A stretch of 64,000 nucleotides of DNA from Antedon mediterranea (GCF_964355755.1 NC_092674.1:4407001-4471000), one strand, 5' to 3'; numbered from the stretch's first letter, positions 23,536-37,000 are shown. A program made the numbers and translations. Notes: a model not told the origin generated them from the letters alone.

Positions 23536-24631
23536 CTTTATCTGGTGATAGGAACAGTTGTTTGTCTAGTATTATATCACACAGTAGTGCAGTATACTGT
23601 ACCTTATTAGCATGTTATTGCATTATAGATTCTATATTAAATAAAATATTGATGTTTTTTATATTTTACAATAATCTAATCATTATGTTAATCAAAATTA
23701 AGAGTCATAATTAATCATGGAGGTACAAAATAAATGTATTTATTTTCATTATTTATTTATTACCTCCATGCATGCAGCACAGTACAGATGATTGGTCCTC
23801 TCTTTTAATACTCTACACACTACTGTACTCAGGCTAGACTACTCACTCAGGCCGCAGGCTGATCGACTCTCTAGGCTACTGTATACTTTATGCTAGGCCT
23901 ATTATAGGCCTGTAGGCCTAGCTAGGCTAGGCCCTAGAGCTAGTAGTAGGCCCACTACACAAACATACAGCTCAGCAGACTGCTGACGCTGGCTGCTATT
24001 CTATTAAATTTGTTTACAAATAATTATATCATAGATTAGGCCCTACTCATATATTACTAACAAAATTACTATTTATTTATTAAATAACCACCTGTTTTCA
24101 TAGAAGCAAGAAAATACCAGCATTGCCATTATGTTGACGTTTGACAACGAAATGAATGAGAAAAAAAGAAAGTGAACGACCGGGAACAGTTTATGAGTTA
24201 CGCCCTCATTACAAAATATTTTTCATTTTCCAATTTTGGTTTTTCCATGATTTTTCTTTTAAAATTCGTCATCGGTGTAGCGAAGAAGCCTGTAATGACT
24301 TTATAAAACATTATGGGATAAACTACTATGTTTGAATGTTCTAGTGCATCCTAGAAACTTGTCTAAAAACTAATAATTCAAGTCGGTGTGAGGGTTAGTC
24401 TCTTCAGTGCCGTTATGTATACATTAGAAAGATAATGACTTGATGTTTAGAACCAGTGTGGATAAAAAGTGCCTGGACGTAAAAATATGATTAACCTTTG
24501 ACCTTCTCCATCCGACTTCCCTTCCTTTCAGGAGTAAACGTTTGTATATTTCCTAGATAATTGTCATTTTATCTGTTTATAAACATGTTTCATGATTGTA
24601 AATGAAATAATACCATAATTCATAATTTCGT
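23536..24631. promoter_or_regulatory. Divergent intergenic/promoter region NFXL1-UBE3A
   Basis: 1.1 kb between the two start codons. It contains GGCCTAGGCCT-like repeats at 23890-23950 and AT-rich DNA. The region at 24170-24300 (CGACCGGGAAC, CATCGGTGTAGCG) has the few CpGs. Transcription starts cannot be fixed from sequence alone. A stop codon 9 bp before the UBE3A ATG bounds its reading frame. Confidence 0.4.
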
Positions 24632-27600
24632 ATGAATCCACTAGAGTCAAATTCTGACAGTAGCTTGGGAGCAGCGGCCCAAGAAAGGTAAGGTAAAATC
24701 CCACCCACAGCAACAACACAACAACACTACAGTCAGTCAGTTTCACACACAGCAGAGAAGCTCAGCCACCCAGCCCAGTTTGCTGGAATTGCTGGTGCCT
24801 CCACCTTACTTTATCCTCCTCTTCTAGTCTAATCGCATTTCTTTAGCAACTGGGCCTAGCATTTTTTGAAATGGTTTTATTTTTTATTTTGTAGTACTGT
24901 AAAATCTATAAAATCAACGACACAAGAAACTGGTGAAGAGATGTAAGTTAGCCTAATTTTTTAAAACTTCATATTAATTTATATATATTTATAGGCTAGC
25001 CTAGGCCTATCCTATATATATATATGCATATACAAAATAAAAAGAAATATACCTAGGGCCTAGGCCTTTTTTATATATAGACTGACACATAATTAACTAT
25101 TTTATTAGAGATATGGCATAAAAATAACAAATGAATGTTGGTATTATTATGTATAGTAGGGCCATGATGGTTTTATTTTATAAAACTTTTCCTTTTCTAG
25201 AGCATTGCTTTAATTTTTGATTCTGTTTAATCGTTTTAATGTTCATTCATGTTCTTTAGGAAGCGAGCTGCACAGCATTTAATCGAACGCTACTTTTACC
25301 AACTGGTTCAGGGTTGTGGTAATGTTGAGTGTACAAATGAACACTGCGCATCCAATTGTAAGCAGGCTAAGATATCCAGCAACGAAGCTGCAGTTAAAGC
25401 TATTGAACTGGTCAAGATGAAAGCCAAACTGTGTGATTCTTGTCCTACCAAGCAAAGAAAAAAGTACAAACTAGCATCAACAGCAAGCAGCGCAGCTAGT
25501 GTAGCCCCAGATCAGCCGGACAAACCCCAAGAACAATCTACAACCAAAGACAAACAAGCTAGTGAAAAAGGTAAGTTGGTTTTTGTTTTTGTTCACAGAA
25601 ATTATGGATTATTTTTAGCAAATTCATATCTTTGATTATATTACTTAAATTCAGTCTATTTTTACAACAAAATTCATACAGTTTAATGCTGTAGTTAATA
25701 ATTATTGTTCTTATGTTGGAGAAAACTTACAAGCAAAGCTTTAAAGCTCTGTCTACACTATCAAAGTTTATGTGACAAAATTTGCCCATATATGGATATG
25801 ATGATGTCATATTACTACCATATTTGGGTATATCACTACCATATTTACCCACATCACACTTTTTTGTCAAACTAGTTTGATAGTGTAGACAGAGCTTAAG
25901 ATTAGTTATATACAATTATTTCTCTTTGTAATATGTATAATAGTAAGTTTGTTTTCTTTTGCAGTTGCAGCTAAAGTTAGTTTTGTTACTGAAGAAATTA
26001 TAACAGAAAAAATAAACATATTAAAAGAAAGCAAGTCGGCAAGTCCATTAGTTCGTTTAATTGGCAGTGTATTCTCAGATTGGCAGGCTTTAAACCGAAG
26101 CTTCTTGAAAAGGAAACCGCTTACAAAAGAGGAGAAAAGCGCTTTAAGCGAGGACAAGGACAAAGATACTGATGAATGCGACGCTGCTTCTTGTAGCTAC
26201 AGTAGACAAAGTAGTGAACTGGATGAACCTTCAGAATTAGACCTTGATGCTCTCAAGCGCGTATACACTGCTTTACAAAGTTGTGAACAACCTAATATAA
26301 TTAACGCATTGCAAAATGCAATTGATTCGCTTGCTTCCACCGTGGAGATGGAAGCCAGATGGAACTACGATCTTAAGGACAAACCAGAGATGTTGAACTT
26401 CATTTTGATCATCATGGAGAATCCAATGCTGCAGAGTCCGGAGTTCCTGGATTTATCACTGCCACGGTTTTGTAAAGCGGTCGCCTCTTTACCGCTCGCT
26501 GCTCAGGCTAACCTTGTCAATAAGTATTCAAAGTTTTCGCCCGAAAATCTAAAGACAAAACTTGATACGCTACAGCAACTTGTAACGTACAAGGCCATCA
26601 CAGGAACTTTTCGTAATATTCAACAAATGCATGTGAATGATGACTCCGCGATTACTAATGCGACAAAGTTTATGCGTATTATCTATTATGCGAGTATTCT
26701 TGGTGGTACTTTAGATGTATCGTCCTATAAAGCAACCCCGGATGAAGAAACCGACTGGCGCGACATGCTTGGTGCAGTCGGACCAGAAAATAAAGATCGT
26801 AAAGTACCGGTCCGGGACGAACTCGAAAAAGCACTTGGCATCGATGTACTTACGAGTACTAAGCCACTTATTCCATTTTCCGAATTTTACAATGAACCGC
26901 TTAACGAGCAACTTGAGGTCGATCATGATTTCACGCATTTTAAAAATCATGATCCCGATAAGTTTTCATTTCTCAACTTCCCGTTCATTTTGTTGCCGGC
27001 CACTAAGAATCAAGGCTTGTTTTACGACAACAGAATACGCATGTTTAACGAGCGCAGGATGACGGTATTGCATAGTTTAGTACAAGGAGATCAGTTCAAT
27101 CCTTATCTTAAATTGAAAGTTAGACGTGATCATGTCGTAGATGACGCTCTAGTGAGGGTGAGTTTTAATGTACATTCGCTTGATAGCCTTGTTTGATTTT
27201 AATTCCCGCTTTACCTTAAGGCTAATTTACACAGACGAGTGGTAACGGTAAACGGAAAACCGCATAGCTTGGCCCACATAGAATCTGTATCTATCCTAGG
27301 TAGAAACCACCTGTCTGCTCCATGTTGTGTGTAAATGATCATAAAGAATAACATAGATTCTATATTTTTATTACCGTTTACCGCTCGTCTGTTTAACGTA
27401 AGTCTATTATTCTTAATGGAATGTTCCATTTTTCTCAAAGTCATAGCAATAAGCCAAATATTAATGGCTTATTTTGGTTTATTCAAGTGAGTAACTATTG
27501 ATTTTATTCTGTAATTCTGAACTGAATATTAACGCAATTTTTGTAAATTACAGTTGGAGCTGATCGCAATGGACAATCCAGGAGATTTGAAGAAACAGTT

Positions 27601-30600
27601 GTTTGTGGAGTTTCAAGGAGAGCAAGGTGTCGATGAGGGCGGTGTTTCTAAAGAGTTTTTTCAGTTGGTTATACAAGAAATCTTTAATCCTGACATAGGT
27701 AATTTTCAGGTTGTTGTCACCTCAATTGGCATCATTTTTTTATTTATTAAGAAAATATATGTATTATTTGTGGAAAATTAATAAACAACAAAAACAACTT
27801 TTTTTCCTGTGAATACTGTTTCGGCGAGCTCTCATATGGGAGTTTCAAAGTGCTGGAGAATGGAGCAGTGTAAATGGTTCCTCTGCTTTTCTTTATTTGG
27901 TTAATAGGATATTTTATGGATAATTTTTGTGTGTAAAGTGCTTAGAAATATTGTATTAGGCACTAAGACTACCATTATTATTATTTGTTATCACTGTTAG
28001 TCATCATCATTCATTTTTTTATGACAGGTATGTTTGTGGAAAATGAAGAAAACAAAACGTATTGGTTCAATACAATGAGTTTTGAATCTGATCGACAGTT
28101 CACTTTAATTGGTGTTGTGCTAGGCTTAGCAATCTACAACAACATTATTCTAAACGTCCAGTTTCCCATGACGCTCTATCGCAAGCTTTTGGGAAAGCGT
28201 GCTACATTTAACGACATGTTAGAATGTAAACCAGTAAGTCAAACTGCATTTTGGATTCTACTCTTTTGCATTAATAATGGATTCACGTCCAGTCTTAAGC
28301 TCTGTCTACACTATCAAACTTTATGTGACAAAAAAATTGTGATGGATGATGTCATATCACTACCATATTTTGGTACATCACACTTCTTTTGTAATATACT
28401 GTAATTCTATACAACACTCCACACAGAGATAAAACTCCCCAGGTATTTTTATATTCCATTTGAGTTCATTACATTTTTATTCTAGAGCTTATAAATATTG
28501 AAACTTAATGAATTGAATGAATCTTTCCTCCTCATGAATATTCATATCCTTCCTCATAAATATTTATATCCTTTCTCCTCATAAATATTCATATCCTTCC
28601 TTCTCATGAATATTCATATCTTTCCTCGTGAATAGTAATAAATTATATCGCACTTGTTAAGATAGCCATGTTTTTTATGTTTATCTGGGTTATTATTTCA
28701 TAAACAATAATATTTATATCTTATATTTTGTGACAGGTTCTGTACAACAGTATGAAATCCTTGTTAGAATATGAAGGGAATGTGGAGGAGGATTTTATGC
28801 AGACATTCAGCGTTGGTATGAGCGACGTATTTGGTGGTTCCAAGAGACAAAAATTGAAAGAGGATGGAGATAAGATACCATTAACTAATGACAATAGACA
28901 GGTAAAAGAAACTGGTATTGTTTTTTTGTCCTATTTAATGGGATGTTAAGACCTGTGCACATATAGTGCATGTTAAAGAATGTAAGACCAACTCATTCAG
29001 TGTCGTACTACGAGGCCCGATGAAATGTCTTAACTCGTCGGTGCTGTCCGAGTTGACCTGTACACTATTCGGAAAAATAGGACATCATCTTCCGGTGTGC
29101 TGATCTAGTAGGCGCTGCACTGCTAGCTTCCGTGGGGGCGTGGAGGGCCTAATCCGAATTTCCAGTTAAGCTTGACTAAATCGAATATATACCTTTAACT
29201 GCTGGTAGAATGGACCATGGATGTAATTTATATACAGGTGGTCAACTATATTTAAAAGAGCTTACTTTGAACTAGTGATAAATAGAGATAGGGTATTAAT
29301 AGATATTACTTTTAATTCATATATTAAATTTCATTTTCAGGAGTTTGTTGATCTGTATGCAGACTTCATCTTGAACAGGTCAGTTAGCAAACAATTTCAG
29401 GCTTTTAAACGTGGTTTTGATATGGTCACCGATGAAAGCCCTCTCAAGATATGGTTTAGACCAGAGGAGGTTGAGCTGTTGGTTTGCGGTAACAAGGTAA
29501 TTCTAATTATACATATTAGGGCACAAATGTCAAACTAGTTTGATAGTCTAGACAAGGTTTAAGAGCAGTTTCATGCTCAACTCCGTATCTCTAGGAGTTT
29601 AGTAAGTTTTTCAGTACCTTAAAGACCCCTTCCCTGCAAAAACGTAGGGAAGGGGGCTTTAAGCAAGGATTGTCATAGCTTAAGGCACAGGAAATAAAAG
29701 AACAATTTACCTCAGTAATTTTTTTTTTTTTATCAGCCCCACAATTAAAAACCTTGTATTTTGGATACAAAATTAATTTACTCATTCAAGTATAGGATAC
29801 GATTGTTGAAATTATACGATTGTTTTCTAGTATTTTGATTTTGAATCGTTGGAGGGTTCTACAGAATACGACGGTGGATACAGTAACACAACGCCTGTGA
29901 TCAAGTAAGTGTTACCATACATTGCACATCTCTTACAGAGCCATGCTGCTCATAGGCCCAGTGGCCACTTTATTTATTTATCTATCTAACTTTGTTTTAT
30001 GAAAGTAGATCTTACAGCTGTGCGAATCCAATTTTGTGGGAGACCTTTGGAGATTTCACAGGGGACCTCTGTGAAATTTCTGGATAAAAACACTGATGAG
30101 AGGCCTGTTTTTGTTCCAAGTTGTCCCGATTTCGTACTGCGCGCATGTATTGCCCTGATTTAAACTGACCTATAATAGTAATCAAATAGCGCGCACAGGT
30201 ACGCTTTCTTTCCGAGATTTCTCCGGGTTCGCGTATGCATGGGAAAACGTGTAATACATCAGGAGATCAAACCTGGTTTGTTGTTGTTACAAGTCGTAAC
30301 AATTTATGCAGATGTGAAAAGGATATTACGGTAATTAATAGTATTAATTGTTTTATAGATATTTTTGGGAAGTAGTAAATGCGTTCTCAGACGAACAGAA
30401 GAAGCAGTTACTGATGTTTACAACTGGTAGTGATCGAGTCCCTGTTGGTGGTCTTGCCAAGTTGCGATTAATCATAGCAAAAAATGGTCCCGACTCGAAC
30501 AGGTAAGAATGACTTATAGTTCTATTTCAACTATATAGATGTTGAAAAACAGTTTCTTTGCATAATTTGGATAAATGGAATTCACTACGAGATGAGATGA

Positions 30601-31318
30601 TCTCTGTACCTAGTGTAAAGTTATTCTTATTATAAAGAAACTCAACACTACTACACTATCAAACTTTATGTGACAAAAAAATGTGATGTGCCCGTATATG
30701 GACATGATGATGATGTCATACCACTCCCATATTTGAGAATATCACAACCATATTTAGGCACATCACAATTTTTGATAGTGTAGACAGAGCTCATGAAATA
30801 AAGGGTCAATTTAATATCAAGTATAGCTCATACGATACATGTATAGGTTTATTTAGTTAAGTTTATGTACAATTCAGTATGTCTTAGATCCTAGTCTCAT
30901 CATGTACAGAAAGTAGTCTTGTATCCAAATAGAAGTCTTATATCTGGCCAAGCAGTTTTAAGGCCAAGCACAGTCTCACGTTCCGGTAGTAGTCTAAAGC
31001 TCTGTTTACACTATCAACCTAGTTTGACAAAAAAAGTGTGATGTACCCAAATATGGTAGTGATATGCCCAAATACGGTAGTGATACAACATTTTTTGTCA
31101 CATAAGTTTGATAGTGTAGACAGAGCTTAATATACCAGTAGTGGTCTTTAATTGGAACCAATACCCCTATAATAAAATGGTTATATTTTGTTGACAGACT
31201 ACCAACAGCCCACACCTGCTTCAATGTTCTTTTACTACCAGAATATGCAACCAGAGAGAAACTAAAGGACCGTCTCGTCAAAGCGATCACACATGCCAAG
31301 GGTTTCGGTATGCTGTAA
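24632..31318 (+). CDS. UBE3A: HECT-type E3 ubiquitin ligase UBE3A (E6AP)
   Basis: Exons: 24632-24687, 24895-24942, 25260-25570, 25965-27157, 27554-27698, 28028-28233, 28737-28901, 29341-29496, 29831-29904, 30359-30502, 31198-31318 (TAA). All junctions are GT-AG and phases agree; 872 aa (human isoforms 852-875). The N-terminal zinc-binding AZUL domain is visible ([27 protein letters not shown]). A large middle exon has no intron. The HECT domain holds [35 protein letters not shown] and [12 protein letters not shown]. The catalytic Cys840 is in TCFNVLLLP, 32 residues from the end as in human Cys820, and the protein ends KGFGML. The MKRAA start of the short human isoform is residue 35 here, and its ATG is split by the intron after 24942. 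The long form begins at 24632 with a TAA three codons upstream. E6AP ubiquitinates substrates for proteasomal degradation. Confidence 0.95.
25745..25896. mobile_element. AGCTCTGTCTACAC MITE, copy 13
   Basis: Complete, TAA on both sides (25742-25744, 25897-25899), 68 bp before UBE3A exon 4. Confidence 0.85.
27224..27404. mobile_element. Inverted-repeat MITE (ACAGACGAGYGGTAA ends), UBE3A intron
   Basis: Left CACAGACGAGTGGTAACGGT and right ACCGTTTACCGCTCGTCTG are imperfect inverted repeats around a ~140-bp centre without an ORF. It starts about 65 bp after UBE3A exon 4. Confidence 0.6.
28298..28392. mobile_element. AGCTCTGTCTACAC MITE, copy 14 (right end lost)
   Basis: Left half only; ends after CACATCACACTTCTTTTG. 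UBE3A intron after exon 6. Confidence 0.7.
28522..28640. repeat. ~28-bp tandem repeat, about 4 units, UBE3A intron
   Basis: Unit close to CTTTCCTCCTCATGAATATTCATATC; ATGAATATTCAT inside is a perfect palindrome. Confidence 0.75.
29519..29563. mobile_element. AGCTCTGTCTACAC MITE, copy 15 (fragment)
   Basis: Only the right ~45 bp, with TCAAACTAGTTTGATAG. UBE3A intron after exon 8. Confidence 0.55.
30650..30791. mobile_element. AGCTCTGTCTACAC MITE, copy 16
   Basis: Left terminal ~8 bp missing, right end complete. UBE3A last intron. Confidence 0.72.
30998..31127. mobile_element. AGCTCTGTCTACAC MITE, copy 17
   Basis: Complete, TAA on both sides, 70 bp upstream of the last UBE3A exon. Confidence 0.85.
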
Positions 31319-31470
31319 GTGAATGTAATTATTAACCAATTATATATTGGTATGTTACAAACTGTCCAAAACAGGATTTTTTTATGGTAGCCAGCCCTGA
31401 CTGATTTTTGTTATGCACATGTGAGGCTGGTCTATTTATAGCCTTAAATGTACCTACTGTTTATAGCCTA

Positions 31471-31665
31471 AGCTCGATTCCCACTAGCGACACAACATAT
31501 GCAATGTAAGAAAGTGCCCTTCCAATAATTGTGTTTGCACCCAACTGCGTGAAATCAAACCTGTGATGTTTGCAGCACTGTTGCGTCGTCGGTTTCCACT
31601 TGTGATTACGCAATACAGCACTTTGCGTCAAAACTTTGATGCACTGCATCGCTAGTGAAACCACG
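31471..31665. mobile_element. Degenerate element related to the GGTTCCCACTA family, copy 3
   Basis: Left TTCCCACTAGCGACAC and right CGCTAGTGAAACCACG are imperfect inverted repeats. Intergenic, after UBE3A. Confidence 0.45.
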
Positions 31666-32093
31666 CTTGTGCAGTAGATGACATAGCCAGATTTGACTTG
31701 AATTTGACTTAAATACTCATATAATTGGTTTGGCTAATAAGTGACCATATGGCTTATTATTGGACATGCAGACAAACTAACGATCTAAGGTACTCTTTAA
31801 TAATCTCCTATATTGCTTCTTGTTGACTTGGTGTATTCATTCGGGAGCTTTCGATTTAAAAAAAACCCTAGGAAGAAGTTTGGTCACAGTTTTGGTGCGG
31901 TATCAATGTGTAGGTCAAAGGTCATCACAAATAGAAAGCTTCCTATTTCCATTTATTGGTACTTTAATTCACAACCTAATTGGTAGATAAAGTCACTAAC
32001 CGCTTTTGATAAACAGCCTCACTGGTACTTAGTTATAATAAATTCAATAATTCAAATAAAATTCACTGAAGAAATGGAAGGTGTGACCGAAAA

Positions 32094-32170
32094 GAGGTGA
32101 ACGAAAGAATGAAGAGGTGACCGAAAGAATGAAGAGGTGACCGATAGAATGAAGAGGTGACCGAAAGTAA
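32094..32170. repeat. 20-bp tandem repeat, about 4 units
   Basis: Unit GAAGAGGTGACCGAAAGAAT with small changes. Confidence 0.85.
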
Positions 32171-32770
32171 TGTATAATTACAGTAAAGTGTATAAAATTG
32201 GGAAAATAGTGAAAAATGAAAATAAACAAATTTTTTTTCATTTTTTTCAAATAAAATATTTAAAATGCCACCTTTACAATAAAAACGTACTTTTGATGCA
32301 TTAATAAAAAAAAATTAAGTTTGAGCATATTGATATTGGTTTTTATTGTAGAGATCTAGATTTGTTATTTAAAGTGAAGCATAAGCAGCATAGTTACTAT
32401 TATACAATTTAATATAGTAGATTACATTTAATATTATTGTAATATTTATTATTTGAAAAAAAACCAAAATTGATGATTTAGGACATAGTTGACAGACTTT
32501 GGATATACTATTTTCAAGTTGAGAAAATAACTATCTAACATGTAGATTTCTTTCTATGGTTTTCTAACAACTTGTATTTTAAATTTGACCCACTGTTAAT
32601 CTCAATTTGACCCACTGTTAATCTCACACAGCGTAGGCCAAATAGATAGGATCTACATGTTAGAATTCAATTAAAGGTATTTTACACACAGCTTTTGGTC
32701 GTCCCGACAGACCATATGTAAAATGTAGGTCCTACTGTGTTGAATGCAAGATGGGAAATGAACAATATAT

Positions 32771-33077
32771 CTTCCCTTATATGGTACCATATAAGCCTTA
32801 TATGGTTAGATGATTATCATCTTTCCTTATATGGTTAGATGATTATCATCTTTCCTTATATGGTTAGATGATTATCATCTTTCCTTATATGGTAAGAAGA
32901 TTATCATCTTTCCTTATATGGTAAGATGATTATCATCTTTCCTTATATGGTAAGATGATTATCATCTTTCCTTATATGGTTAGATGATTATCATCTTTCT
33001 TTATATGGTAAGAAGATTATCATCTTTCCTTATATGGTTAGATGATTATCATCTTTCTTTATATGGTTAGATGATGA
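32771..33077. repeat. 29-bp tandem array, about 10 units
   Basis: Unit CCTTATATGGTTAGATGATTATCATCTTT with TTAG/TAAG and GATG/GAAG variants. GATGATTATCATC in each unit is nearly palindromic, so one strand can form a row of small hairpins. Intergenic between UBE3A and GATB. Confidence 0.88.
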
Positions 33078-33310
33078 TATGCACATTGTAATATAAATTT
33101 CTTTTACTAAAAAAATATCGAAGTTGGCTGATTTTACCTGAACTACTAGAGGACTGTTGTATTTATTTCAATAATTTGGTATACATATAATATACTCACA
33201 ATTAATAGTATAAAGCAAAGTTCAAATAAAACTGATATATATATAAACAAAATTACTTTCTAAGTTATTTTTGTCTTATTTGCAATATTTAAAATCACTA
33301 AAACTCCTAA

Positions 33311-33437
33311 AGCTCTGTCTACACTATCAAACTTCATGTGACAAAAAAAATGTGATGTGGACAGGATGTCATATCACTACCATATTTTGGCACATCACAC
33401 TTTTTTGTCAAACTAGTTTGATAGTGTAGGCAGAGCT
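33311..33437. mobile_element. AGCTCTGTCTACAC MITE, copy 18
   Basis: Complete, TAA on both sides. Lies between UBE3A and GATB. Confidence 0.85.
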
Positions 33438-34044
33438 TAATGGACCCAACAACATATTAATAATGGTGTTACTGGAATAGGGGTTGACTACTGTCATATC
33501 AATAAGAGATTGCTGGATACAATTAATCATAACGCACTTAGCTTCTTCGGTCATAAAGACGAGAAAAAAACAACTGTCTTGAGAAGGTGATCATACAGGG
33601 GAAAATTGATTCAAGGAAACCAGGTCGACCAAAAGCAAGATAGATAGACGGAACTTAGGCTCTTGTTGGACATCCTCTATCAGTTGTTTACCAACTAGCT
33701 GCTGATCTTAACCAGTGGTATGCTTTCATGAGAGTCACAAACTGTCAGACATGACAGATACATACCAAACCAACTGTCATATATATTGGCCCTTGTTTGT
33801 TTTATATGGGAAAATGTCCCCTCAATAGAGTTGTCCAAAAGGAGATGTTCTACTGTATACTTACTCTACATCATTATTCTTAAAGGCAGGTGAATATGAC
33901 AGTTGGAACTCCTATGCAACTCACTGCTTTCATCCTAGCATGTACTTCCCCAATATTAAGTTAGGAGTACAAATAACTTTATTCAACAAGATGCTCAGTT
34001 ATTTTAAAACAATACTAATTTATAATTACTATACGTCTTGCTTG

Positions 34045-37000
34045 CTACGTATCTTTGTCAAGTAATTCTCTCAGTATTGTTATTGCAAGTTGAGCTTGAA
34101 TTTTTCGCCCCGTCTTCTTCTGAATAATACCCATCAATCTATTTATAGCTGCCTTATTTCCAGCTCTGTATATCTTTACCTAAACAAATAGATATTAAAG
34201 ATGATGAATTTTTCAGTTAAAAAATAACTTTCTAACTGACACCTGTCTTTCAACTATCTAACTGACATCTAACTGTCTGTCAACTATCTAACTTGCATCT
34301 AACTACCTGTCAACTATCTAACTGGCAACTAACTGCCTGTAAACTATCTAACTGGCATCTAACTGCCTGTCAACTTTCTAACTTGCATCTAACTAATAAT
34401 ATATTTCCAATAGAAATTCAATGCAAACTATACAAATCACTTATGGCTCCTCATCTTGAGTATTGCCATGTTGTTTGGGGACGTTCAAATATAACTCAAA
34501 GTAAAACACTACAAGTTCTTCAAAATCGCGCAGCAAAAGTTATTACAAACAAATCTCAAACCGACTCTAGTACTCAAGCTCTACAAAGTCTAAATTGGAT
34601 GAACTTAGATGAAAGATTATATGTAAATGAAGCTATTGTTATGTTTAAGATTATGAACAACCTTGCACCTCCATATTTATTAAATAAGTTCAATATCAAA
34701 AACAATTACTATAATATTAGAACTAAGCCAAATTTAATAGTACCAAAACCAAAAACAAACAAACATTATCATATAGAGGTGCCAAGGTTTGGAATGAGCT
34801 ACATGAAGATATTAAAAATGTGAACTCTGTCTCTCTTTTTAAGAAACTGTTAACTGCTAATTTCATGTAGCTTTATTTAAATGTAGTGTATTATTTAATT
34901 TTATAGTTAGTAAGTGTATCCTTGTTTTTTTATCTGCTTTTGTTTTTTGCTTCTGTAATTGTTTTATTATTTGATTTGATATCTACTTTTTACATTTATT
35001 ATTGTTGGTGTTTTCCTTTGAGCACGGTCTTACTGAAAAACAACTTTTAGTTGAGTTAAGTATCCGTGATTAAATAAAGCTTATTATTATTATTATTAAC
35101 TGCCTGTCAACTATCTAACAGCCTGTCAACTATCTAACTGGCTTCTATCTAACTGACTGTAAACTATCTAACTGGCATCTAACTACTTGTCAACTATCTA
35201 ACTGGCATCTAACTGACTGTCAACTATTTAACTAGCAACTAACTGACTGACAACTAACTGACTGACAACTAACTACCTGTCAACTATCTAACTGGTATCT
35301 AACTACCTGTAAACTATCTGACTGGCATCTAACTGACTGTCAACTATCTAACTGGTATCTAACTACCTGTAAACTATCTGACTGGCATCTAACTGACTGT
35401 CAACTATCTAACTGGCATCTAACTCCCCTGTCAACTATCTAACTGGTATCTAACTGCCTGTCAACTATCTAACTGGCATCTAACTGACTGTCAACTATTT
35501 AACTAGCAACCAACTGACTGACAACTAACTACCTGTCAACTATCTAACTGGTATCTAACTACCTGTAAACTATCTGACTGGCATCTAACTGACTGTCAAC
35601 TATCTAACTGGTATCTAACTACCTGTAAACTATCTGACTGGCATCTAACTGACTGTCAACTATCTAACTGGCATCTAACTCCCCTGTCAACTATCTAACT
35701 GGTATCTAACTGCCTGTCAACTATCTAACCGGCATCTAACTGCCTGTCAACTATCTAACTGGCATCTAACTGCCTGTCAACTATCTAACTGGCATCTAAC
35801 TGCCTGTCAACTATCTAACTGGCATCTAACTGCCTGTCAACTATCTAACTGGCATCTAAACTCCCCTGTCAACTATCTAACTGGCATCTAACTGCCTGTC
35901 AACTATCTAACTGGCATCTAACTGCCTGTCAACTATCTAACTGGCAACTAACTGCCTGTCAACTATCTAACTGGCATCTAACTGCCTGTCAACTATCTAA
36001 CTGGCATCTAACTGCCTGTCAACTATCTAACTGGCATCTAACTGCCTGTCAACTATCTAACTGGCATCTAAACTCCCCTGTCAACTATCTAACTGGCATC
36101 TAACTGCCTGTCAACTATCTAACTGGCATCTAACTGCCTGTCAACTATCTAACTGGCATCTAAACTCCCCTGTCAACTATCTAACTGGCATCTAACCACC
36201 TGTCAACTACCTAACTGGCATCTAACTGCCTGTCAACTATCTAACTGGCATCTAACTGCCTGTCAACTATCTAACTGGCATCTAACTGCCTGTCAACTAT
36301 CTAACTGGCATCTAACTACCTGTAAACTATCTAACTGGCATCTAAACTCCCCTGTCAACTATCTAACTGGCATCTAACTGCCTGTCAACTATCTAACTGG
36401 CATCTAACTGCCTGTCAACTATCTAACTGGCATCTAAACTCCCCTGTCAACTATCTACAGTAACTGGCATCTAACCACCTGTCAACTATCTAACTGGCAT
36501 CTAACTGCCTGTCAACTATCTAACTGGCATCTAACTGCCTGTCAACTATCTAACTGGCATCTAACTGCCTGTCAACCCTCAACTACAAATTTCCACTTTA
36601 CCGGTTCTGGATTTTCTTGGATTACTTCTCTACATAATTCTTCCAATGCACTTCTATCTGTGATTTGTTTCCAGTTATTTTCTTCAATAATCTAACAAGA
36701 AAGTAAAGGTGGGTTATTATCAAAATTAACTAAATTTTGGGTTCTGCTATAGCACATCCATCTAAATTACAATATTAAATTTACACTCATTGAACACTCT
36801 TGGATACTATGTACTGTAATTAATCAGGATTGGCATTTTAATTAAATTCAAAAGACATTTATTTTCGTCCAACAGACAATACGTCAAATAAAAACAGTAG
36901 TAACAGATTGAGATTATTGAAAAAAGTAATGGACGAAGGCAGGATCCCAAAAAGATGAAAAGGTTGTGGCGGGATTGCCTTGACGAATTAATAATTAACA

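Larger units (their letters stand above)
31319..34044. other. Convergent intergenic region UBE3A-GATB
   Basis: Holds the 3'UTRs of both genes, a degenerate inverted-repeat element (31471-31665), two tandem arrays (32094-32170 and 32771-33077) and a MITE (33311-33437). The rest is AT-rich. I see no further gene. Confidence 0.5.

Noticed and set aside
34230-36576. 30-bp repeats as a CRISPR array or as a repeat protein gene
   Set aside because: There are no unique spacers of constant length, the genome is eukaryotic, and the array lies in an intron. The open frame with [10 protein letters not shown]-type repeats is broken by length variants and by the LINE.
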